The position numbers and the translations under genes were made by a program. The notes beneath the pieces were generated by a model, which was not told the origin of the DNA, ran no database searches, and was given only the letters and a program-made list of their open reading frames with translations. A stretch of DNA of 64,000 bases from Neonectria sp. B-13 (lineage: Eukaryota; Ascomycota; Sordariomycetes; Hypocreales; Nectriaceae): positions 2,635,063 to 2,699,062 of the forward strand of contig NOKP01000002.1 of the NCBI GenBank assembly GCA_002682825.1, read 5' to 3'. Shown here piece after piece: positions 56,650 to 64,000 of the stretch (positions are counted from its first letter, which is position 1; each line of letters starts with the position of its first letter).

Positions 56650-59560
56650 ATGTCTACTCCAAACAGCATCAAGGTCGTCGCCCGCTTCCGGCCCCAGAAC
56701 AAGATCGAGCTGGAGTCGGGCGGCAAGCCCATCGTCTCCTTCGATGGCGACGACACCTGTACCGTCGAAGTATGTCCCTCGTCCTCTCGTCCCTCCTGGC
56801 CCCCGTGGCCATGCGGACACGCAAGACTAACCGGCCCTGCAGTCCAGGGATGCCCAGGGTAGCTTCACCTTCGACCGAGTCTTCGACATGGGATGTAAGC
56901 AGCAGGACATCTTTGACTTCTCTATCCGCTCCACCGTCGACGACATCCTCAATGGCTACAACGGTACCGTCTTCGCCTATGGCCAGACCGGCGCCGGTAA
57001 GTCGTACACCATGATGGGAACCAACATCGACGACGACGAGGGCCGAGGTGTTATTCCTCGCATTGTCGAGCAGATCTTCGCCAGCATTATGTCGAGCCCC
57101 GGTACCATCGAATACACCGTGCGAGTCAGCTACATGGAAATCTACATGGAGAGGATTCGTGATCTGCTAGCCCCCCAAAACGACAACCTGCCCGTTCACG
57201 AGGAAAAGAACCGCGGCGTGTACGTCAAGGGCCTGTTGGAAATTTACGTATCAAGCGTCCAGGAGGTCTACGAAGTGATGAAGAGAGGAGGAAACGCCCG
57301 AGCCGTCGCTGCCACCAACATGAACCAAGAGTCCTCGCGATCACATTCAATTTTCGTCGTCACCATCACCCAGAAGAACGTGGAGACGGGCTCGGCCAAG
57401 AGCGGTCAGCTGTTCCTCGTCGATTTGGCTGGTAGCGAAAAGGTGGGCAAGACCGGCGCTAGTGGCCAGACCCTCGAGGAGGCCAAGAAGATCAACAAGA
57501 GTTTGAGTGCTCTGGGAATGGTCATCAACGCCCTTACCGACGGGAAATCCTCACATGTCCCCTACCGAGACTCCAAATTGACCCGTATCCTTCAAGAGTC
57601 CCTGGGTGGTAACAGTAGGACAACCCTTATAGTCAACTGCTCCCCCAGTAGTTACAACGATTCCGAGACGCTGGGTACCCTTCGGTTTGGTACCAGAGCC
57701 AAGTCAATCAAGAACAAGGCCAAGGTCAACGCTGAGCTCAGCCCCGCCGAACTCAAGGTGCTGCTCAAGAAGGCCCAGGGACAAGTCACCAATTTTGAGA
57801 GCTACATTTCGAACCTGGAGGGCGAGATCCAACTCTGGCGTGCTGGAGAGGCCGTTCCCAAGGACAGGTGGGCAGCTCGAGAAGCTGCGAATGCTGTTGC
57901 TGGAGCCAAGGCCGATGCCCGGGCACCAAGGCCTTCGACCCCCTCTCGACTAACAGCAGAGAGCCGCTCCGAGACTCCTGCGATATCCGAGCGCTCTGGC
58001 ACTCCCAGTTTACCCCTAGATAAGGATGAGAGGGAAGAGTTCCTCCGCCGTGAAAATGAACTGCAGGACCAGATTTCAGAAAAGGAGACACAGGCTGCCG
58101 CCGTTGAGAAGCACCTCCGCGAAACCAAGGAGGAGCTGGCATACCTAAAAGAGCATGATAGCAAGGTTGGAAAGGATAACGAAAAGCTTACGACCGAAGT
58201 GAATGAGTTCAAGATGCAGCTGGAGCGACTGACGTTCGAGAGCAAGGAGGCTCAGATCACGATGGATGCTCTGAAGGAGGCAAACTCGGAACTCACAATG
58301 GAACTCGACGAAGTGAAGCAGCAACTCCTCGATGTCAAGATGAGCGCCAAAGAGTCCGGTGCCGCTCTTGACGAGAAGGAGAAAAAGAAGGCCGAGAAGA
58401 TGGCCAAGATGATGGCCGGCTTTGATCTGGGCGGCGACGTGTTCAGTGAGAATGAGCGCTACATTGCCGAGGCCATTGAGAAGGTTGATGTACTCCACGA
58501 TCAGAGCGCCATTGGCGACAACATCGCACCAGACGAGTTTCAGGCTCTCCGCGCGCGACTGGTCGAGACCCAGGGCATTGTTCGACAGGCTGAGCTGTCT
58601 ATGTATGGCACTTCTTCTAACGACTTGGACAGCCGTCGGAGACAAGAACTCGAGACTCGGTTAGAAGCTTTGCAGCAGGAGTACGAGGATGTCCTGACCC
58701 GGAACCTTGGCCCCGGTGACGTCGAGGAGGTTAAGGCCAGGTTGGAGAATGCCTACTCCAACCGCCAGTCGGCCCAAATCCAGCTCGTGGACGAGCTGAA
58801 GGAGGATGTCGCCCATAAGGCCGCCGAGAACACGAGGATGAAGACCCTGATCGACGACCTACAACAGCGGGTTAAGGCGGGAGCTACGGCACCAATGGCC
58901 AACGGCAAGACTATCCAGCAGCAGATTGCCGAGTTCGACGTCATGAAGAAGAGCCTCATGCGAGACCTTCAAAACCGATGCGAGCGTGTTGTCGAGCTCG
59001 AGATCTCCCTTGACGAGACGCGGGAGCAGTACAACAACGTCCTGCGGTCGTCCAACAACCGTGCACAGCAGAAGAAGATGGCCTTCCTTGAGAGGAACCT
59101 GGAGCAGCTTACTCAGGTCCAGCGCCAGCTGGTTGAGCAGAACTCAGCCCTCAAGAAGGAGGTTGCCATTGCTGAGCGGAAACTCATTGCGAGAAACGAG
59201 CGTATCCAGAGCCTGGAGAGCTTGCTGCAGGACAGCCAGGAGAAGATGGCTGCAGCGAACCACAAGTCCGTATCCCCCCGTAACCTCAACTCGCCTGACA
59301 GGACTGACACAACCCCTAGATTCGAGGTCCAGCTGGCAGCGGTCAAGGAGCGCCTCGAGGCAGCCAAGGCTGGCAGCACGCGTGGCCTCAACTCCCCCGG
59401 CTTCAGCTTTGCCAGCGCGGGTAGCCGCATCGCGAAGCCCCTCCGAGGTGGTGGCGGCGCCAACGAGGGCGCCCCCCCTACCATCCCGACAATCCAGAAC
59501 CTCCACCAGAATGAAGGGAACAGCAACAAGCGAGCTAGTTGGTTCTTCAACAAGGGATAG
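56650..59560 (+). CDS. kinA: Conventional kinesin (kinesin-1) heavy chain
   Basis: Plus-end-directed microtubule motor for vesicle, dynein and nuclear transport in hyphae (Neurospora Nkin, Aspergillus KinA). The model is join(56650..56769, 56843..59560), 945 aa, with one 73-bp intron (GTATGT..CAG). Motor domain (about 1-330): SIKVVARFRPQN, P-loop GQTGAGKS near 87-94, switch I NMNQESSRSHS, switch II DLAGSEK and the microtubule-binding region KKINKSLSALG..VPYRDSKLTRIL. The neck and coiled-coil stalk follow, with a Pro-rich hinge near 400-430 (PSTPSRLTAESRSETPA) and heptads to about 860. The tail has a basic, Gly-rich block (GSRIAKPLRGGGG). Length agrees with fungal kinesin-1 (about 930 aa). Fungal conventional kinesins work without light chains, and none is encoded nearby. 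Confidence 0.96.
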
Positions 59561-60320
59561 ACGAAAAGCCTCCGCCCCCTTTCCGCGGGCTTCGGGCTTG
59601 GGCGGCGTTGTGAGCAGGACCGGTAGAACATCCACCCCCAACCATACCCCATACCCATTCGACGAGCTTCTACTTTTCTTTTGTGACTTTTTGCAACGAG
59701 GGCCATAGAGAACCGGGGGTGGCAAGCAATGATTGGATTTATGACACGCTTTGTGACGGGACGAAGGATGAGTTGATCAAGTGTCTGAGCGTTGAGAGGG
59801 CGACTGCGCATGCGCGTGGACGAGAGACGACTACCGAAAGGCGGTGGTTTGCATGGGCGGGAGTTTTGTCACGACCAAGCACCTCACGCATGAGTTAAAG
59901 ACGCTGAATGAATTGAGTATCGAGAAATCGTTGCTATTTGATATGGGGAGTAGAACTATCTTAGAAAGATTCTTTTGACATATAACCAACCAAGGCGTGC
60001 GCAACTGAAACGATCCAAACATATAAAAACATAGGTACTAATGCAGTATCCAAAAAGGCGTCGCAATGCGTCCTTCCATTACAACAGTGGGGGTTTGGCC
60101 CGACATTCAGGTACCCCTGTTTTGACAAACATTATAGACAGAGCATGATCATTGTCGTGATATCCAAGAGCTCGTCAAAATGCGTGGTTCCGCGGGCGCA
60201 ATTCGAAATCCAGGTACCTGTATTTGACAAAAGAGCACATGTATTTGAAAGCAGAGCCACGAATATCTAGAGAGCGAGTCATGATCCTGGGCCACGCGGT
60301 GTGGAAGAGTGACTGTGTCA
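59561..60320. other. Convergent 3' spacer kinesin / membrane-protein gene
   Basis: 760 bp between facing stop codons, probably both 3' UTRs. The 59.9-60.2 kb part is AT-richer and shows two similar GGTACCTGTATTTGACAAA-like words (near 60110 and 60212). No gene was recognised. Confidence 0.5.
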
Positions 60321-61545
60321 TTACTGGTCCTTGGCAAAGCCGACGATGAAGGCCCACTGGCAAATGAAGATGGCGAGAATCACGAAGCTAACGCCCACGC
60401 TTGCAGCCAGGATCTTGACGTAGAGGACGATGAGACGGCGCCAGGAAGCACGGCTGAATGTGGTCCAGGCATCGGTGAGAGAGACATAGCCCATGCCACT
60501 GACGACAGCGGGTTCGACCTTGCCCTGAAAGGTGCGGTCGAAGGGGATGATGGTCTCCTGGGTGTCGGGGAGAAGGGAGGCCTGGACACGGATGAGGGAG
60601 ACGTAGGCGGGCATGACGATGAAGACCTGCACAATAATGGAGACGAGTAAAGTGACCAAGAACTTAACGTTGTCAGATTTGGTGGGCGCGGTGAAATGGC
60701 GGTCGGGGCCCAGGCTGGGGAGCTCGAAGCGCAGGACAACAGCAACGAGCCAAGGAACCCAAGCGGCCAGGTGGCTGGAGAACCAGAAGAGCAGGACAGG
60801 GCGCCAAGTGGCCTCGAAGGTGGATCGGAAGGCGGGCAGACGCTTCCAGAAGTGCAAGGGAGAGCGAGGGGTCATGATGATATGAACCCAGGCGGTGCTG
60901 TACTGAACCAGAAGGAGGAAAGCGATCAGGGAGCCAAGCGGGCTAAACCATGCCCCGAAGATACCCAGGAAGAAGCCGACGATGGAGGCGTGGACGAGGC
61001 ACTGGAAGACGAAGCAGCCGAAGGCGCGGAAGAAGGCAGTGAAGCCACCGTGGGATCTCAACAGGCGCAGGGTGGCTCGGAAGGACGAGGTGATGGGGAA
61101 AGCATCGTGGACGAGAGGGCGAGTGGGAACGGCGACTGAGGCGGTCTTGTTGCCAGGCGTGGGGATGCCGACAGTGATAGGACCAGCGCGCACGGAGCCA
61201 GAGGCTTCGTCATCGAGGGCGACGGGCTCATAAGCGGGAGGGTTCTCATCCTCAACGATGGCGAAGACCGGAATGACCTTTTCCAGGGTGTAGTTGGACT
61301 GATAGAGGGCGAGTGTTAGTCGAGACCCGACGATGCTTGTTTCGGATGGCGTGTCGCCTATGACTTACGAAGATGATGAGGGGCAACAGAAGGAGGATGT
61401 CGCCAAAGTAGATGGCCCAGATCCACCCGGGAACCTGAGGAGCCTCAGGAGCACCGGGAACGGGATCGGAAGGGGAGCCAGAGGCAGTATCCCTAGCGAA
61501 GTCGACGGCGCGCCTCATGAGGGCGGGACCGACGTGGGAGAGCAT
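60321..61545 (-). CDS. Multi-pass membrane protein of unknown function (fungal)
   Basis: The model is join(61545..61369, 61298..60321), 384 aa, with one 70-bp intron (GTAAGT..CAG). A short N-terminus (MLSHVGPALMRRAVDFARD) leads to a first membrane segment (IWAIYFGDILLLLPLIIF) interrupted by the intron. A hydrophilic loop containing a PPAY motif (ENPPAYEP) follows. Then come about five or six hydrophobic segments, including AFGCFVFQCLVHASIVGFFLG and PLGSLIAFLLLVQYSTAW. The C-terminus ends FICQWAFIVGFAKDQ. The PPAY sequence matches the PY consensus used to recruit NEDD4/Rsp5-type ubiquitin ligases, so adaptor-like or regulated turnover is possible but unproven. I know similar fungal proteins only as uncharacterised. 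The gene is divergent from PPM1 across about 1.75 kb. That this is a real gene is well supported by the clean intron and membrane pattern. Confidence 0.82.
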
Positions 61546-63300
61546 GATGGGCTACGGCTGATGACGATCCGGATGGTCCGTAACGTCCGGTCAGGAGTAG
61601 CTTAAAGAAGAGTAGGTGTGAGGTTCCAAGAAGGGAACGGGATGTGAACAAAGGAGGAGAATAATGATGTAGCAAAGAAACGAGAAGCAGCTGATGAAGA
61701 TCAGTGGGAAGAAGAGGTGACTGAGGCTTGATCCGCAACCACAAGGAGAAGTTGTGATGATGGTGCTGACGGACGAACGAACGGAGCGGCGCACTTGGGC
61801 CTGGCACTGGTCTTTAAAGCTGACCGGCAGGTGGGCGTTGGCCACTGAGAACACTAATACAGGCACGCCCCACCGGAGAACAGGCGCCTTTCCAGCGCTT
61901 GGCAGACTCCGTAAGGTCCGGTGCCAGGCCCCAGGTGTGCCAGGCCCCCAAGGCACACGTTGGAGGTGGGGCGGATGGAGGCGACCTCAGGCAGCATGGG
62001 CCAGGCAGGGCCAGGCAGGGTCAAACAACAGCGAGAGGAGAGGCGAGACGGGCAAGAACACAGCCACGCGTTGGCAAATCCTTCGAGCGGATTCTGTGGT
62101 GAGGGGTGAGGGGATCAAACAAATGCAGGGATGTGATGAAGCGAAGGATGGATGGATGCACGATGTAAATGGATTTACTGTACTCATGGCTTAAGAGCCA
62201 ACCAGCACCCAACATCCAGACAAAAACAGGCATCCAGAGCGCTGTTCCGTGCCGCAGAGCTGCATTATTCACGGCTGGCCTTGCCTCTCGCGCTCTCAGC
62301 CTTAACATTCTGCCTGCTCTGGTACAAAGTTCTCTCTCATGCACACAGTTTCAGGCGGGATTCGTGACAAGACTGGACAATGTTCGTGCATGTGGTGCAC
62401 CTAGTAGTTATGCTATTCGCGGGCTCCTGGTCTCGGGCACTACCCGATCCGGTAGTGGGCGAGGTTAGTGGGCGCGCCTTGTGCATACCATGCACGCAGT
62501 AGCCCGTCTAAGGGATTCACGGTCCGGTGCCATCCAATCCTTCTCAGACGCTGAAGCTCATCAAACGGCAGTGAGTGCCTTGGGCAAGGGCCGTTTTCGT
62601 TCCTCCATCTCACCGACTTCCCCTGTCCATTTTTATCTCTCTTCGCGTTGTTCGCGCCATTATCACGTTGCAGAATATTGCAGAAACGTGTTGGCTTGGC
62701 ATCAGAGCCTCTCGGCGACTTCTATTTTCAGCCCTAGAAGGATTCCGAAGCGATCAACCCACCAGCAGTTGGACGGTTGGTACCGGACCTCGGGGGGTTT
62801 AAAAGCCCGCCACACCCCTACACTCGTGAGCCGTTGGTTGTTCCTGAAACGCTTTTGAGAGACGCCACACAACCAACAGAGTAAGTTACTTACTCTATGC
62901 ACCGAGTGCACAGACAGTCGGCATCCGTGGGTTGGTTGATGGGTGATGATTAATAAACAAAGTGGTCTGGGTTTTAAGGAAAGGCATCGTGCAACCGTGA
63001 TACCGCATTTGCTCTATTTATTGCTTCGGAACTGTGCAAGTACGAACCCGGGTTATCGATAACTGTCTAGACGATGGTGCGATTCTCCGATGAAGGCGCT
63101 TTGAGGCGGACCAAAATAGCGGATGGCTTGCCCCGCAGTTTAGATCCCCCCCATCCATCAGGCTGAGACCGACGTCATTGGTGCACCTACCTCCAGAGCT
63201 AGGTCGGCCAGAAAGAGAGAGCTCCATCTTGTGTTCGTGGTCCACCCGTTGAATCTCTCCTCCTATATCAAACCTACATCAGCCGCATAGCCCTTGCCAG
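61546..63300. promoter_or_regulatory. Divergent intergenic region, membrane-protein gene / PPM1
   Basis: About 1.75 kb. It must contain both promoters, and the plus strand is purine-rich at 61600-61760, fitting a minus-strand leader. Overlapping ORFs of up to 146 codons have no family features. Confidence 0.5.
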
Positions 63301-64000
63301 ATGTCACACATGTCGGCCCCGTCCATTCCGAATCTACTCGGCTCTCTCCGAGACGGCCGCGGCGGTCGTCCTGGACGCGGCAGAGGCCGTGGCGCCCATG
63401 GCCCCTCCACCATCACCCACGAAGCCGCCATCCAGGGCACTGACACCGATGCCGCCGTCTCCAGGCTGAGCGCCGTCGATATGGGTTATCTCGACGACCC
63501 GTACGCGCCCTATTTTGTCCAGAGCGTCGACGGCCCCGCGCCAAGGCGTCTGCCCATTATCAACCGAGGTGGGCCCAGCATCCTGAGCTCACGAGCGAGA
63601 AGCTCCCTCTGTGCTACCCCGAGCTGAGCTGAGCCGGCTGTAGGGACGTACGCGCGCACCACCGCCCTCGACACCCTTGTTGACTCGTTTCTCGCCGACG
63701 AGGATGGCGCAGAGAGAGGCGCCACGGAGAAGCAGATCGTGTCGCTGGGTGCGGGCACCGATACGCGACCGTTTCGCTTGTTCGCCCAGCCAGGGAGGAC
63801 AGATCTGGTTTACCATGAGATTGATTTCAACACGACCTCCTCCAAGAAGCTACGCACCGTGCAGGCCACCCCAATCCTGAGGAATATCCTGACCGACATC
63901 TCGGCGGATGAAGATAGCTCGTCATGGTCCAGTAAGCCAGCATCGGGAGGGAAATATTACTGCCACGGCGCCGACCTCCGTTCTTTCTCCAACCCAAGTC
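63301..64000 (+). CDS. PPM1: Leucine carboxyl methyltransferase 1, N-terminal part (cut by right edge)
   Basis: SAM-dependent enzyme that methylates the C-terminal leucine of the PP2A catalytic subunit, controlling holoenzyme assembly. The model so far is join(63301..63568, 63644..>64000), with a 75-bp intron (GTGGGC..TAG). The N-terminus is Gly/Arg-rich ([18 protein letters not shown]). It then shows the family blocks [15 protein letters not shown] (here [23 protein letters not shown]) and, across the intron, [18 protein letters not shown]. The SAM-binding motif [16 protein letters not shown] and the acidic [12 protein letters not shown] follow. The C-terminal half lies beyond the window. 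A second in-frame ATG three codons later is an equally possible start. The GTGGGC donor is weaker than its neighbours but is the only site that restores the NRGTYAR reading. Confidence 0.92.

Overview
The window is nuclear DNA of a filamentous ascomycete. The genes carry short introns (about 48-110 bp, mostly GT..AG), the coding regions are GC-rich, and the products are typical of Pezizomycotina. The overall look, with near-identity to familiar Sordariomycete proteins such as RAD6/UBC2, conventional kinesin and TVP15, suggests a Sordariomycete and probably one of the Hypocreales. The order-level placement is inference. One run of exactly 100 N (23108-23207) marks an assembly gap.

Layout. 1-1068: the 5' part of a minus-strand membrane protein, tentatively GNAT-like, that runs off the left edge. 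1069-6212: no gene recognised. 6213-15099: a small metabolic and transport block with a beta-carbonic anhydrase (+), a white-type ABC transporter (-), a DHA2 MFS transporter (-) and a MOSC-domain protein (+). 15100-27538: a gene-poor stretch of about 12.4 kb with many simple repeats, palindromes and the N gap. Its only supported gene is a small Cys-rich, zinc-finger-like protein at about 19.2 kb (-). 27539-43494: VIP1/asp1 inositol pyrophosphate kinase (-), UTP21 of the U3 processome (+), TVP15 Golgi membrane protein (-), MEF2 mitochondrial EF-G2 (+) and a secreted germin/spherulin-like cupin (-). 43495-47540: gene-poor. 47541-64000: a SUN-family cell-wall protein (+), CSN12/PCI protein (-), mitochondrial acetyl-CoA acetyltransferase (-), RAD6 ubiquitin-conjugating enzyme (+), conventional kinesin heavy chain (+), a multi-pass membrane protein of unknown function (-), and the 5' part of PPM1 leucine carboxyl methyltransferase (+), cut by the right edge.

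Most genes are housekeeping: rRNA processing, mitochondrial translation, Golgi traffic, ubiquitination, microtubule transport and PP2A methylation. They sit in the ordinary mixed-strand arrangement of fungal chromosomes and do not form a pathway cluster. The ABC and MFS exporters are same-strand neighbours, but no biosynthetic core gene (PKS, NRPS or terpene synthase) lies nearby. No transposon, CRISPR array, rRNA or tRNA gene was recognised. I did not find a convincing new multi-gene system. The least explained items are the isolated Cys-rich small gene and the strand-biased, repeat-rich desert around it. Exon boundaries were placed by hand from splice consensus, frame continuity and family knowledge. 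The phases add up for every model given, but none has transcript support.
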